Assembly: GCA_046329585.1 (NCBI GenBank)
Contig: JAXLUI010000001.1
Coordinates: 1,674,001 to 1,738,000, forward strand
DNA length: 64,000 nucleotides
DNA from: DLKC01 sp002478885
Lineage (GTDB): Bacteria; Bacteroidota; Bacteroidia; Chitinophagales; Chitinophagaceae
Direction of reading: 5' to 3'
The notes below the pieces were generated by a model. The model saw only the letters and a program-made list of their open reading frames with translations, was not told where the DNA came from and did no database searches. The first letter of the stretch is position 1. The number at the start of each line of letters is the position of its first letter. The position numbers were made by a program, and so were the translations under genes. This document shows, piece by piece, positions 26,735 through 36,981 of the stretch.

Positions 26735-28111
26735 TTATTTTCCTTCCTGTTCCTTCCACATTTCATTGAACGTCTTCTGGCTGAAATCAAGGTTGCTCCT
26801 ATGTGTTGTCCATCCTTTAAAAACTTTGTTCACTACCCAGTTCTTTAAGTTGCCGCTGCCCATATTCATCATGCCACGGTTAAGGCTGGCACGCTTCCAC
26901 ACTTTCCATGCAGCTCTTTCGGCAAATGTACTGATGCCTTGCTCCACAGCTTCATGGCGATTTTCGAGTAACAGCTCATGAAGATTTATTTTGACGGCAC
27001 AAACCTCTGTGCAATTGCCGCATAACGACGATGCATAACTCAGGTGTTTGTAATCGCCCATGTCTTTCAGATGCGGTGTGATCACACTGCCAATCGGACC
27101 GCTGTAGGTTGTTTCATAACTGTGACCACCAATGTTTTTATATACCGGGCACGCGTTTAAACACGCTCCGCAACGAATACAGTACAGAGCTTCTCTTTCA
27201 CGCGGATTGGCAAGCAGGTTTGTTCTGCCGTTGTCGAGCAATATCACATACATTTCATCGGGGCCATCGCTTTCACCCTGTTGACGCGGGCCGCTGATGA
27301 TAGAATTATAAACCGTTACCTGCTGGCCTGTTCCAAACGTTGCAAGAAGTGGCCAAAACAGTGCAAGATCATTCATGGAAGGAATCACTTTTTCTATGCC
27401 GGTAATTGCAATATGTGTCTTCGGCCACGCGCAACTCAGCCGTGCATTGCCTTCATTTTCGGTAACGGCGATGCCACCGATATCGGCGACAATAAAATTG
27501 GCACCGGTAATACCTATTTCGGCCTGTACATATTTTTCCCTCAGCTTTTGCCTTGCAACAAGTGTAAGTTGTTCGGGCGTCAACCCGGGCTGCACACCCA
27601 GTTTTTCTGCAAATAATTTAGCCACATCTTCTTTGCTTTTGTGCATTGCCGGCGTAACAATATGGTAAGGCGGTTCCCCATCAAGCTGCTGAATATATTC
27701 ACCAAGGTCGGTCTCTACACTTTCTACACCAATCGTTTCCAGATATTCATTCAAGTGAATCTCCTCGGTAACCATGCTCTTACTTTTCACAATAGTTTTG
27801 CACCCCTTCGCTTTACAAATTCTGCCAATCTCTTTCAATGCATCTTCTGCCGTTTCTGCCCAAATAACTTTTGCGCCACGAAGCGAAATTCTCTTTTCAA
27901 ACTCTTCAAGATATTTGTCCAGGTTTTCCAGGGCACGCCATTTCGCATTTTTTGCCTTTTCCCGGGCCAGTGAAACATCGCTGAACTGCAATTTGCCCTG
28001 CGGCACTACAGCATTGTACTTGGATATATTGAAATTGATCTTGCGCCTGTGTTCGAGGTCGGCGGCCTTTATTGTACTCTTAGCTATAAATGACGATGAA
28101 GCGTGTGACAT
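26735..28111 (-). CDS. lutB: Lactate utilization iron-sulfur protein LutB
   Basis: 458 residues. LutB/YkgF is the iron-sulfur subunit of the LutABC L-lactate oxidation complex. The N-terminal LUD domain (about 60-300) includes GITGANFIVADIGGIAVTEN. Two 4Fe-4S motifs follow: C311, C314, C317, C321 (CIRCGACLNACPVY) and C364, C367, C371 (CGNCTEVCAVK). A DUF3390-type tail ends the protein. lutA and lutC are not beside it here, unlike the usual three-gene operon; they may be elsewhere. The start MSHASSSFIAKST is the only reasonable ATG. Confidence 0.93.
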   Translation of the reverse strand: MSHASSSFIAKSTIKAADLEHRRKINFNISKYNAVVPQGKLQFSDVSLAREKAKNAKWRALENLDKYLEEFEKRISLRGAKVIWAETAEDALKEIGRICKAKGCKTIVKSKSMVTEEIHLNEYLETIGVESVETDLGEYIQQLDGEPPYHIVTPAMHKSKEDVAKLFAEKLGVQPGLTPEQLTLVARQKLREKYVQAEIGITGANFIVADIGGIAVTENEGNARLSCAWPKTHIAITGIEKVIPSMNDLALFWPLLATFGTGQQVTVYNSIISGPRQQGESDGPDEMYVILLDNGRTNLLANPREREALYCIRCGACLNACPVYKNIGGHSYETTYSGPIGSVITPHLKDMGDYKHLSYASSLCGNCTEVCAVKINLHELLLENRHEAVEQGISTFAERAAWKVWKRASLNRGMMNMGSGNLKNWVVNKVFKGWTTHRSNLDFSQKTFNEMWKEQEGK

Positions 28112-28188
28112 ATTCCCCTTTTAAAAGATGATGCAAAGAAAACGCATTGTTCAATTGTGTTGCTGTTCCAAAGGCTGTTTTTTGATAC

Positions 28189-28236
28189 CAGCTTCTGAAC
28201 AGGTGGCATCGTCCCTTGCGTCGCAATCCTTTCATC
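28189..28236 (+). repeat. Intergenic repeat, form A left half (one mismatch)
   Basis: The core TTGCGTCGCA is at 28216-28225, with T instead of the final C of the 11-mer one base on. It is preceded by GGTGGCATCGTCCC, the conserved block complementary to the GGCGATGCC seen in other copies. Confidence 0.75.
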
Positions 28237-28357
28237 CGCAGAATAAGATTGAACAATTTCATTTTCCAACACACACAAATTATGCAAAAACATTCGGGCG
28301 TGATGCATCCATTCATGATATGCTATCGTGAACAACGATGTTTTTATCATCCCCACC

Positions 28358-29257
28358 TTATTTAAATGCGGGATGAAACTGTTGCAGCGTAGATCGTAGA
28401 AAATCACGGTCGAGGTGCGTGTATATTTCTGTAGTGGTAATGCTTTCATGGCCCAGCATTTCCTGTACTGCCCGAAGGTCTGCGCCACCCTCGACCAGGT
28501 GTGTGGCAAAAGAATGTCGCAAAGTGTGCGGAGAGATGTTCTTTGTAATACCAGCTTTTTTCGCCAGATCTTTAATGATGTAAAAGATCATCACGCGGCT
28601 AAGGCTTTTTCCACGGTAATTTAAAAACAGTATGTCGCCAAATCCCGGCTGCACCGGTTGATGTACTCGAATGCTATGCTTATAAATATTGATCTGTTTA
28701 ATTGCCTCCTGGCCAATAGGCACGAGTCTTTCTTTATCGCCTTTACCGATTACCCGAATAAAGCCAACATCAAGATAAAGACAGCTTATTTTAAGGCTTA
28801 CCGCTTCGCTCACACGCAATCCGCAACTGTACATGGTTTCCATGATCGCTTTATTGCGCCCTCCATCGGGCCGGCTAAGATCGATCGCCGCAATCATACG
28901 CTCAATCTCATCAAATGCCAGTACGTCAGGCAGCGCACGTTTTAATTTTGGTGCCTCAAGCAAGGTTGTCGGGTCTGCTGTCACCAACTGCTCTGTAAGG
29001 CAATACTTATAAAAGCCGCGAATGCCCGAAATAATTCTTGCCTGCGATGCTGGCGTCATCCCAAGTTCGCCTACCCACTTTATAAAATGTTGCAGCGTTA
29101 GCAAATCCAGTTGTTCCGGAGCTTTCAGATTGCCTGAAGCCTGCAGGTATTCGGTAAGTTTGTCAACATCGTGCAGGTAGGCCTCAACAGAATTATCACT
29201 TAATGATTTCTCCAATTGCAGGTAAGCCTTAAATCCTTTTTTGTATGCATCCCACAT
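28358..29257 (-). CDS. xerD: Tyrosine recombinase XerD
   Basis: 299 residues. XerD with XerC resolves chromosome dimers at dif. The N-terminal SAM-like domain is at about 5-90. All catalytic residues are present: R148 (SCGLRVSE), K172 (GKGDKE), H244 and R247 (HTLRHSF), H270 (LGHESI) and nucleophile Y279 (EIYTH). The length and the terminal HLDRDFLRSTLQQFHP fit housekeeping XerD rather than a phage or transposon integrase, and no attachment sites or mobile cargo are nearby. Could be XerC; Bacteroidota copies of this length are usually called XerD. Confidence 0.92.
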   Translation of the reverse strand: MWDAYKKGFKAYLQLEKSLSDNSVEAYLHDVDKLTEYLQASGNLKAPEQLDLLTLQHFIKWVGELGMTPASQARIISGIRGFYKYCLTEQLVTADPTTLLEAPKLKRALPDVLAFDEIERMIAAIDLSRPDGGRNKAIMETMYSCGLRVSEAVSLKISCLYLDVGFIRVIGKGDKERLVPIGQEAIKQINIYKHSIRVHQPVQPGFGDILFLNYRGKSLSRVMIFYIIKDLAKKAGITKNISPHTLRHSFATHLVEGGADLRAVQEMLGHESITTTEIYTHLDRDFLRSTLQQFHPAFK

Positions 29258-29466
29258 AATGTGAAGTTAATCGCTGAAAGGAAAATGTACTGCAGAAAAA
29301 TTTTGTTAGCAGCCCCTGACTTTCGCGCTGTACCTGCTATGTTAATCCGCGCAGGCAGATCGCTGTAAGACTGCATTTGTATGATTTTATGTGTCCATAT
29401 CTTTTTTTAGGCACTATCATTTAAACAGTTATTTTCGCTGAACTCAAAAATTATTCTAATTTATTC

Positions 29467-29976
29467 ATGCCAGTTATGCAGCCGGTTAACCTGAGATCGT
29501 TCAAACAAAAAGTGAGACATCACGGAAAGACTTTCAAAAGATATCTCGGAAAAATCGGGCGAAAATTTCCACGCCAGTTAGACCAGCTTGCGGAAGAGGT
29601 TAGCCCTCAAGTATGGGAAGAAATTGATTGTCTTTCATGCGCCAATTGCTGCAAAACAATGACGCCGACCTTTACGCCTAAAGACCTCAAACGTATCTCA
29701 GCCCATCTTGAAATGAGCGTTTCGGAGTTTAAAGAAAAGTGGTTGTATTATGACAAGAAAGACAAAGATTGGATGAATGTAAAACAACCTTGCCAGTTTC
29801 TTGATCTCAGCTCGAACCTATGCAGCATATATGAGGTGCGGCCAACAGACTGCGCCGGTTTTCCTCATTTGGTGAGAAAGAAAATGGTTGACTATATTCA
29901 TGTTCATCAACAAAACATTTCTTACTGTCCTGCCACTTATAAAATGGTGGAAAAGATGATGGAAAAACTGGCCTAA
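29467..29976 (+). CDS. YkgJ-family cysteine-cluster protein
   Basis: 169 residues with the CxxCxxCC-type zinc/iron cluster: CLSCANCC at about 54-61, a second C in VKQPCQFLD, C in SNLCSIYEVRPTDCAGFP, and a final C in ISYCPATYK. These fit YkgJ/UPF0153 (Fe-S oxidoreductase-like) proteins, whose precise role is unsettled. The N-terminal 45 residues are basic (FKQKVRHHGKTFKRYLGKIG). Monocistronic; about 210 bp upstream is non-coding. Confidence 0.88.
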   Translation: MPVMQPVNLRSFKQKVRHHGKTFKRYLGKIGRKFPRQLDQLAEEVSPQVWEEIDCLSCANCCKTMTPTFTPKDLKRISAHLEMSVSEFKEKWLYYDKKDKDWMNVKQPCQFLDLSSNLCSIYEVRPTDCAGFPHLVRKKMVDYIHVHQQNISYCPATYKMVEKMMEKLA

Positions 29977-30030
29977 AAAACTACACCTGCCAATTCCAGC
30001 AATAAGAAAGCTGCCACACGCACTTCTGTT

Positions 30031-30082
30031 GAAGCGTGCGACGCAAGGGACGATGCCAATTGTACCAGCGCCCGGACAAAAA
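30031..30082 (-). repeat. Intergenic repeat, form A right half
   Basis: The exact core GTGCGACGCAA is at 30036-30046, then GGGACGATGCCA. The outer arm GCCCGGACAAAAAA is at 30069-30082. It is distinct from the terminator that begins at 30103. Confidence 0.85.
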
Positions 30083-30102
30083 ACTTTTTTTGTGGGTAAA
30101 AT

Positions 30103-30134
30103 AAAAAACCTGCCGTTACTCATGACAGGTTTTT
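30103..30134. terminator. Bidirectional intrinsic terminator between convergent genes
   Basis: AAAAAACCTG, a C/T-variable pair, loop, then CAGGTTTTT. A-run and T-run on opposite sides let it serve both the YkgJ gene and the T9SS giant gene ending at 30156. Confidence 0.85.
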
Positions 30135-30155
30135 GTGTAGCAGTTGGTGACGAAC

Positions 30156-33100
30156 TTACTTTTCTTTATACAATTTTATAGTGCGCACATCGGCATCGGT
30201 GATGAGCCTTACGATGTACATTGCATTGGCATATTTGCTTACATCGATCTGTAAATTGTTTTCCCCTTCAACTGTTATACCACTTCTCTTTAGTACAGCC
30301 TGGCCTTTAATATCTGTGATCACCAGCTCGTATTTTACGTCGGCCTTGGGGCTGTTGAATGAAATATTGCTGATTGACTGTGCCGGATTGGGATAAGCTT
30401 TAAGATAAGGCACTGAATCGGTTTCGACTTTTAATGGCTTGTAAGCAAACGCCGCAGCATTAACGGTAACCGGCAACACGCCCGTAGGGGCAACACCACA
30501 GGCATTGCTCACCACCACACTAACATTTCCGCTCGTGCTTCCAAACCTTACGCGGATGCGGTTGGTGCCTTGTCCGCTGGTGATGCTTGAACCTACCGGA
30601 ACTGTCCATGTAAAAGTGATATTTGCTGCAGCCGGTAAACTGTAAGTAACGCCGCTTTGGCCTGCCGTGACCGCAGTTGGTCCTTTTATAGAAGAGGATG
30701 GATTGGGAGCAACTGCGTAAAGTGTTCCGTTTCTGCTGGTACCTGATCCACAACTATTATTGGCCCGGACAGATATTTGAGCCGTACTGAATGATGCGGG
30801 CACGCCAATTATGGCCGACCTGCCGTTATTCTGAACAACAGAGAAACCTGCCGGAACCGTCCAGGTATATGATGTAGCGGTAGCCACGTCTTTTACAGAA
30901 TATGTGAAGTTTCCACCACCACAGAGATTGAATGTTGTGCCTGAAATAGTGGCTGGTCTCGCAGGCGCTGTGCCTGTTCCTGCAGCGATATTGCCGGAAG
31001 TTACAGCAGTGCAATTGCGGGTGTCTTTCACCGTGAAATTGTAGCTACCTGCCCCAACGGTGAACAAACCTGTACCTGTATATGATCCGGAACCACCTGT
31101 TGCCGACACTGTAACTGTTGTTGTACCGCCAACGCAGGTAATGACGCCTGCCAAAGAGCTTGCCTGTAGTGTTGTTTCATCTATCTGCCCGTTGCAGTTA
31201 TCGTCAATACCATTTCCACAAATTTCAACAGCACCGGGATTAACATTGGAATTGTTATCATTACAATCCGTGCTATTTGATACATAGCCTGTTGGAGCTA
31301 TGCCGGTATAATTGGTGACAAAATCGGCCACATTGCCATAAGTATCTCCATCCTGGTCGCGATAAAAAGTATATACTGTGCATCCTTCATCTACCTGGCC
31401 ATTACAGTTATCGTCAATGCCGTTTCCACAGATTTCGATAGCGCCGGGGTTTACATTTGCATTGTTATCGTTGCAGTCGGTGCTGTTTGTAACATAACCA
31501 GTTGGTGCAATACCAGTATAATTGGTAACAAAGTCTGCAACATTTCCATAGGTATCCCCATCCTGGTCTCGGAAAAAGGTAAATAAACTACAACCCTCAT
31601 CTATCTGGCCATCACAGTTATCGTCAATGCCATTTCCACAGATCTCAATTGCCCCGGGATGTACCAAAACCGCATTATCGTTACAATCTGTATTGTCAGT
31701 TACATAACCAGAGGGAGCGCCTGCGCAAGTGATAACAGAAACATTTGGGTTGCCATAGCCATCCCCGTCATTATCCTGGTAATAAGTAATGTTAGTATTT
31801 ACGGCAACTTCAGTTGAAGCGGTGGCGGAGCAGCCGGCACCGGAAGTTACTGTCAACTTATAAGTGGTAGTGATTGCCGGAATAACGTTGATTGGGTTTT
31901 GCAATGCAGAAGTAAATCCGGCAGGTGTTGAAGTCCATGCAAATGTATTTGCAGATGGCGTGCCCGTTACCGATATATTATCGACTGCCCAATAATCGCC
32001 GAAGTCTGAGTTATAGCGGAACCTAATCTTTACCAGTTGATTTTTGTAGGCATTCAGATTGATAACATCATTTGCGAATGAGGCTTCGGTACCCTGATCG
32101 CTATTCCATGTACGGAGTACTGTCCAGGATGCGCCACTATTGTTAGATATTTCCACCCTGGCAATATCTGCCGCACTAAACCACGAAAAATGATGATAAT
32201 AACTCAGGTTAACATCAGTATAGCCGGTAAGTGCGAAAGAAGGAGACTCAAGAATGGTTTCTGTTGATATGCCAGCTCCCTGCTCATCACTGTTGCTTAA
32301 GTAAAACTGACTGTTATCATTGCTATGAAATGTAGTGTTTGTGCCTGCATAACTATACCCGTCTGGTCTTAATGTCCATGCGGCATTTGCAAAATCTGCG
32401 CCTACTGAATTATTGATTTTTATCCACGCATTGCTGGCACCGTTAAAATTTTCGCTGAGGATAGTTGCACCGGCTGTATTTCCGTCGCCAAAAAGATTCA
32501 CAGAATTGCCAGCGCATACTGACGACACGTTCGCCGATGCGTTTACAGAACCCGGCAAAGCGTTTACAACAACTGTTACGCTGGAGGCTGCACTGCAGCC
32601 TGATGCGTTGGTCGCAGTTACTGAGTAAATAGTAGTAGATGCCGGAGAAACATTTATTGTTTGATCCGTTGAGGCATTATTCCAGCTCCATGTAACTGCA
32701 GTTCCACCATTTTCAGTGAGTGTTGCATTTGAGCCGGCGCATATGTTCACTGCAGAAGCAATGATATCTGCATTTATAACACTAACGTTAACCGGAACTA
32801 CATTTGAATAGCCAGTTGCAGCTGTTGCTGCGCAGGCAACTTTAAGCCTGTAATAGGTTGTTGTGCTAATTGTTCCGGAGGAAGCTGACGCATAATACAA
32901 CGATGAAGCCGCCAGCGTATGAACATCCGAAGCAAAATTATCTGACGAATACTCCCATGTGTATGACGAAGAAGCCCCGCTGGAAAAACCAGAAGCAGAA
33001 AGATTGGCTGAACCAGAATTACACAGGCTGTTTACCGAAGCGGTTACCACACCGGCATTAGCATTTGTGCAAGCGGTTAGCGAATACTCATCTGCGCCGA

Positions 33101-35492
33101 TATCAGGCGTTGATGCATTACGGGATTCGCCATCGATATCGTTTGATGTACCCGGAATAGCGACCGCATCATTTTCGGAAGAGGCTGCATAGATATCTAC
33201 ATGCAAATCTGTCGAAGACACTGAACCGGCAGGTGTTTTAAGGCCAGGATTGGCATAAACTGACTGGGCGTCCTGTCCGGTAGCCGACTGCCATGCTAGA
33301 AGGGATGTTTTATCACTTCCTGCATAAATTCCAAGCACGCCTCCTGTACCATCTGCAAAAAATTTATTATTACCGGAAACAAGGCCTGAGGGATTGGTGC
33401 CGGTTCCCGACAACTGTATTGCATAATACTTTCCTGTGCCAGACCTGGAGTTCTGGAAAATATTGTTCTTATAGATCCTGGCCACGCCTGTTGTGAGGCT
33501 GCGCAACGCGTAACATTTATTGTTGCCGATAACACCTGTGCCACCAATATAAACTGTATTGAAATAAAAATTGTTCGTTCCGCCGGTTTCGTAAATACCG
33601 TTGATGATAAGATTATTCGAAAGTGACGTTCCTGAAACATCATAACCAATAGCCACCATATTATTCTGGAAGGTCATTTTACCCCCTGCTATATAAATAC
33701 CCCTTAACTCGGCAAAACTGTTGGTTGACGTATTGACTAAAGTATGGATTATATTATTAGCCACGGTGACGGTTGTTGCAGAAGCCGTGCTACCGGTAAG
33801 ATGCATGGCTGCAACAACTACGCCAGCCAGAGGATCGGATGCACCGATTGCGTAGATAGTGTCGCTGCTGATGTTTCCGGTAAAGGCAGTTACTGAGGAA
33901 TTTGCAGCTTGCCTTATACCAACGACTGCCGGTGAGTTGCCGCTGCTGTTTTGTGCATCGGAGGAAATGTTTGCAATAGTATTCCCGATGATAGAAAAAA
34001 CAGAAGATGCATCATTTTGAATGGCAACAATTCTTGCAGACACAGACGAAGAAGAGCTGTTATTAAAGGACGCAGCCGTTGTTTTGCTGCCGATTACATT
34101 ATTATTTATGGTGACACTTGCTGCAATATTCATATTTGCCCTGATGCCATATAAATTAAATGTCGCATTTGCTGACGTGCCTGCATTGATGGACCCGATT
34201 GCATTACCAGAGATGTTGGTCGCAGCCGATGCTGATGTATATATACCGCAGGCATCGGTTGCCAACGCTGCAGACGAATTTATGCTAATGGCATTATTGC
34301 CACCTGAGGCGCCGACGGTATTCGCTGTAATATTAACCAGCCCGGCCGCGACCTGAATACCACAAAACGGAGCGGCTGATAGTGTTCCTGACAAGCTTCC
34401 CGAAAAACTGATAGCGGTAATATTGTTATTTGAAACAAGCGATGCAGTTGTAGCAGCAGAACTGATATAAATCGGGACAAGCCTTGTGCCGACAGCGCCA
34501 TTAATGGCTAATATACCTGAAGTGCCAGCATTGCTGTAACCAATGGTGTTACCATCAACAAGGAAATTATTTCCTGTGGCTGTATTGCTGATGCTGATGA
34601 ATCGATATTCAGTACCGGCCGTTTGCGTGCGCACATCTGTTTGGAATAGCTTATTGCCTGTTATGGCAATATCAGTTGAACCAGCGTTGATGTCGATCAT
34701 TCGGGATATTGCGGTGGCGCTGAAGCAGTCAAACAAACTACAGTCGGCTATTGTAATACCGCTATTGTTAACAGCTGCAGAAGTGGTTGAACCCTTACTT
34801 TCAATGAGCCTTACCGGTAGCCCACCGGCAGCAGCACCAATACTACAATTGGTGATTGTATTATCATCATTCCCGGTTGTTACACCTGTTGCAAACCAAA
34901 CATTAGCCCCATCATCACCGGAAGCAATGTTTACTGTTGCAGAACCTAAGATGGCGCAATTGCTAATGCTGTTGGAAGTGGCATCGCCGATGAATTTTAT
35001 TGTTGAAGTTCCGGCTGTATTTGCCGAGCTGGCATTTTGAATCGTGAGTGAGTTGCCTGAAGCATTAATGCCGTCGATGGTAACATTGTCGGCACCATTC
35101 AGAAGAATAAGCGCGGTTGCAATATTGCCTCCAATGGTAATATTTCCAGAAGGGGTAATGGCAACTGCCGAATATGATGCACCGCCGTTTCCGCTTTCGT
35201 TAAGTACCGCGGTAGTAGTTTCATTTGTATTACCATCTATAAGTATATTGATAAGGCCCGAATGAGTTCCGTTATTGATTGCTGCAAATGCATCGCCCAG
35301 TGTTGAATAATCCGCGCTGGCTGTACCACCCGTGGCGGTTAAATGAACCGGCAAAAGGTCGTATGTTTTATTATTGTTAAAGCGTTTTCCTGCAATGGCC
35401 GGCTGAAAAGCGGTGGCAATAAATATAAAGAGCACTACTAGTAGAACTGGAAGTGCATCTCCACGGTTTGTTTTTCTTGTAACAGTTTCCAT
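30156..35492 (-). CDS. Giant T9SS-secreted beta-helix/MopE-repeat protein
   Basis: 1778 residues. A signal peptide with a basic start ends around residue 35 (PVLLVVLFIFIATAFQPAIA). Residues about 50-800 are parallel beta-helix-like, with many NNxI and GNTI turns and an IDGESRNASTPDIGADEY motif. Next come Ig-like/PKD segments, a jelly-roll-like domain (about 1015-1170), and three 70-residue MopE-type repeats with DxDGDxYG, DCNDN and GNGIDDNC calcium/metal-binding motifs (gene positions about 31181-31810). More PKD-like domains precede the T9SS type A sorting domain (LKAYPNPAQSISNISF to the final KLYKEK). It is probably a surface-anchored or released adhesin or structural protein. No enzymatic domain seen. 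Confidence 0.85.
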   Translation of the reverse strand: METVTRKTNRGDALPVLLVVLFIFIATAFQPAIAGKRFNNNKTYDLLPVHLTATGGTASADYSTLGDAFAAINNGTHSGLINILIDGNTNETTTAVLNESGNGGASYSAVAITPSGNITIGGNIATALILLNGADNVTIDGINASGNSLTIQNASSANTAGTSTIKFIGDATSNSISNCAILGSATVNIASGDDGANVWFATGVTTGNDDNTITNCSIGAAAGGLPVRLIESKGSTTSAAVNNSGITIADCSLFDCFSATAISRMIDINAGSTDIAITGNKLFQTDVRTQTAGTEYRFISISNTATGNNFLVDGNTIGYSNAGTSGILAINGAVGTRLVPIYISSAATTASLVSNNNITAISFSGSLSGTLSAAPFCGIQVAAGLVNITANTVGASGGNNAISINSSAALATDACGIYTSASAATNISGNAIGSINAGTSANATFNLYGIRANMNIAASVTINNNVIGSKTTAASFNNSSSSSVSARIVAIQNDASSVFSIIGNTIANISSDAQNSSGNSPAVVGIRQAANSSVTAFTGNISSDTIYAIGASDPLAGVVVAAMHLTGSTASATTVTVANNIIHTLVNTSTNSFAELRGIYIAGGKMTFQNNMVAIGYDVSGTSLSNNLIINGIYETGGTNNFYFNTVYIGGTGVIGNNKCYALRSLTTGVARIYKNNIFQNSRSGTGKYYAIQLSGTGTNPSGLVSGNNKFFADGTGGVLGIYAGSDKTSLLAWQSATGQDAQSVYANPGLKTPAGSVSSTDLHVDIYAASSENDAVAIPGTSNDIDGESRNASTPDIGADEYSLTACTNANAGVVTASVNSLCNSGSANLSASGFSSGASSSYTWEYSSDNFASDVHTLAASSLYYASASSGTISTTTYYRLKVACAATAATGYSNVVPVNVSVINADIIASAVNICAGSNATLTENGGTAVTWSWNNASTDQTINVSPASTTIYSVTATNASGCSAASSVTVVVNALPGSVNASANVSSVCAGNSVNLFGDGNTAGATILSENFNGASNAWIKINNSVGADFANAAWTLRPDGYSYAGTNTTFHSNDNSQFYLSNSDEQGAGISTETILESPSFALTGYTDVNLSYYHHFSWFSAADIARVEISNNSGASWTVLRTWNSDQGTEASFANDVINLNAYKNQLVKIRFRYNSDFGDYWAVDNISVTGTPSANTFAWTSTPAGFTSALQNPINVIPAITTTYKLTVTSGAGCSATASTEVAVNTNITYYQDNDGDGYGNPNVSVITCAGAPSGYVTDNTDCNDNAVLVHPGAIEICGNGIDDNCDGQIDEGCSLFTFFRDQDGDTYGNVADFVTNYTGIAPTGYVTNSTDCNDNNANVNPGAIEICGNGIDDNCNGQVDEGCTVYTFYRDQDGDTYGNVADFVTNYTGIAPTGYVSNSTDCNDNNSNVNPGAVEICGNGIDDNCNGQIDETTLQASSLAGVITCVGGTTTVTVSATGGSGSYTGTGLFTVGAGSYNFTVKDTRNCTAVTSGNIAAGTGTAPARPATISGTTFNLCGGGNFTYSVKDVATATSYTWTVPAGFSVVQNNGRSAIIGVPASFSTAQISVRANNSCGSGTSRNGTLYAVAPNPSSSIKGPTAVTAGQSGVTYSLPAAANITFTWTVPVGSSITSGQGTNRIRVRFGSTSGNVSVVVSNACGVAPTGVLPVTVNAAAFAYKPLKVETDSVPYLKAYPNPAQSISNISFNSPKADVKYELVITDIKGQAVLKRSGITVEGENNLQIDVSKYANAMYIVRLITDADVRTIKLYKEK
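31181..31810 (-). repeat. Three tandem MopE-type coding repeats, 210-bp period
   Basis: Within the giant gene. The two downstream units (31181-31390 and 31391-31600) encode nearly identical 70-residue modules but differ at many third codon positions; the third unit (31601 to about 31810) is more diverged. Each has DQDGDTYG or a close variant, DCNDN and EICGNGIDDNC. Confidence 0.85.
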
Positions 35493-35581
35493 AAACTTAG
35501 TTTTCAGGTTGAGGGCTTTTGTTATAAGGGTAATAATATTTTCGTTCTGGCTTTTTATTTCTGATGCAATATGCTACTACA

Positions 35582-35636
35582 GTACAAGTGAGTGACACAA
35601 CAGCCGATGCTCAAAGCGATGCAGCAGACAAAAAAT
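35582..35636 (-). repeat. Intergenic repeat, form B right half
   Basis: GTACAA, then form B core GTGAGTGACAC at 35588-35598, then AGCCGATGC and an A-run touching the end of the cytochrome peroxidase gene. Confidence 0.85.
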
Positions 35637-35637
35637 C

Positions 35638-36981
35638 TTATTGGCAGCCGCGATCAATTTTTGATTGGGCGTCGTTATTAGGAATGCAATCTCCAGAAGG
35701 CAAAGACGCCGGAGCATATCTTGAAAGATTGGGATCGTACAATGCGTCTTTTACAAACGCCACCAGCTTTGCAATTTCATCGTCGTTAAGATTTAAAGGC
35801 ACAAATTGTTTAGCCAGTTGCGTGGCCGGGACATTTGCATTTTGAGGCACTGCAGTATTGATGTAACGAATAACCTGTTCAATCGATGTGAAGTTGCCAC
35901 CGTGGCCGTAAAAGCCCGCATCTTTAAGATTGTATAACTGCGGCACTTTAAATTTATAGAGGTCCGCAGCCTTGCCTGTAAAGCCACCGCGTCCTTTGCT
36001 TTCGGTGTTTCCAGGTGCAATATTAACGGCGCCAAAAACCCCTTGTTGCATGTCGGCCATTCCCAGTGCAAAAAACTGCACAGTTCCGAGAGACGGCCCA
36101 TTGTGGCATTTTGCACATTTGGCTTTGCCAAAGAAAAGATTCATACCTGCAACCTGGTCGGCGGTCATGGCTCTTGGGTCTCCCTGTAAATATTTTTGAA
36201 AAGGAGCTTCATTTGGTAAAAGTGTGCGCTGGTAAGCGGCCATTGCAAGCGATACATTTAATGAGGATACGCGCTGCGCTTCGGGCACATCGGGAAATGC
36301 TAGATCAAAAAGGTTTTTATATTCGGGAACTGAGGCAAGCCAAACAGTGTCAGGTGTGAGCCTGTGCTTTTTAAGGGCCGCGACGCCACCACCTTCAAGC
36401 CCCTGCATACCGAGGAAATTATTATTGGTACCGTCTGAGACTTTCCAGTTGGCCTCTGTACCGAGGTTAACACCGGTGCCTCCCAACGAACCATTCCACA
36501 AAATAACTTCTGAATAAGCCGTGTTAAGCACTGTTGGAGTACGTATTGGCTGAACATCCAGATTGGCAGTACTATATAAGGGTGAAGGAATTCTCAATTC
36601 CCCGGTAACACCGAAGCCGTTTCCTCCTTCACTGATAGCCTGCGACATACCTGATTGAAATCCAGCTTCCGCATGATGGCAAGTAGCACAGGAGTATGTA
36701 TGAAGCCCTTGCTGCTGTTTAGGTGTTTGCCCCAATCTTGATTCGTGGAATAGCAATTGCCCAAGCTGCACTTTCTCGGCAGTAATGGGATTCTTGGGAT
36801 CTTGAGGAATAGAGGGATAATCATCACTCCGAGGCAGCATCAAAGAGCTCATGTCTCTAGGTGACAAAATGCTTGAAACAGCATCGTCGTTTGTTGCAAA
36901 ATTGGAAGAAACAAGTTCAGTTTTTTGGCAAGAAAGTAAAAACAGAACAGCAATCAGGCTGATAGTTGTTAACTTTTTCAT
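35638..36981 (-). CDS. Di-haem cytochrome-c peroxidase family lipoprotein
   Basis: 447 residues. The signal sequence ends in FLLSC with C18 as predicted lipidation site, so it is periplasm-facing and membrane-anchored. Two c-type haem sites are visible: CATCH at 98-102 and CAKCH at 289-293, the spacing of the CcpA/MauG family. QLGQLLFHESRLG, TPTVLNTAYSE and the terminal LNDDEIAKLVAFVKDALYD are family landmarks. Members reduce H2O2 using cytochrome c electrons or oxidise protein side chains; which applies is not visible. The gene stands alone. Confidence 0.92.
   Translation of the reverse strand: MKKLTTISLIAVLFLLSCQKTELVSSNFATNDDAVSSILSPRDMSSLMLPRSDDYPSIPQDPKNPITAEKVQLGQLLFHESRLGQTPKQQQGLHTYSCATCHHAEAGFQSGMSQAISEGGNGFGVTGELRIPSPLYSTANLDVQPIRTPTVLNTAYSEVILWNGSLGGTGVNLGTEANWKVSDGTNNNFLGMQGLEGGGVAALKKHRLTPDTVWLASVPEYKNLFDLAFPDVPEAQRVSSLNVSLAMAAYQRTLLPNEAPFQKYLQGDPRAMTADQVAGMNLFFGKAKCAKCHNGPSLGTVQFFALGMADMQQGVFGAVNIAPGNTESKGRGGFTGKAADLYKFKVPQLYNLKDAGFYGHGGNFTSIEQVIRYINTAVPQNANVPATQLAKQFVPLNLNDDEIAKLVAFVKDALYDPNLSRYAPASLPSGDCIPNNDAQSKIDRGCQ

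Noticed and set aside
28358..29257. Tyrosine recombinase as a sign of an integrated element
   Set aside because: It has the length and full motif set of housekeeping XerD, with no att sites, cargo or tRNA junction nearby.
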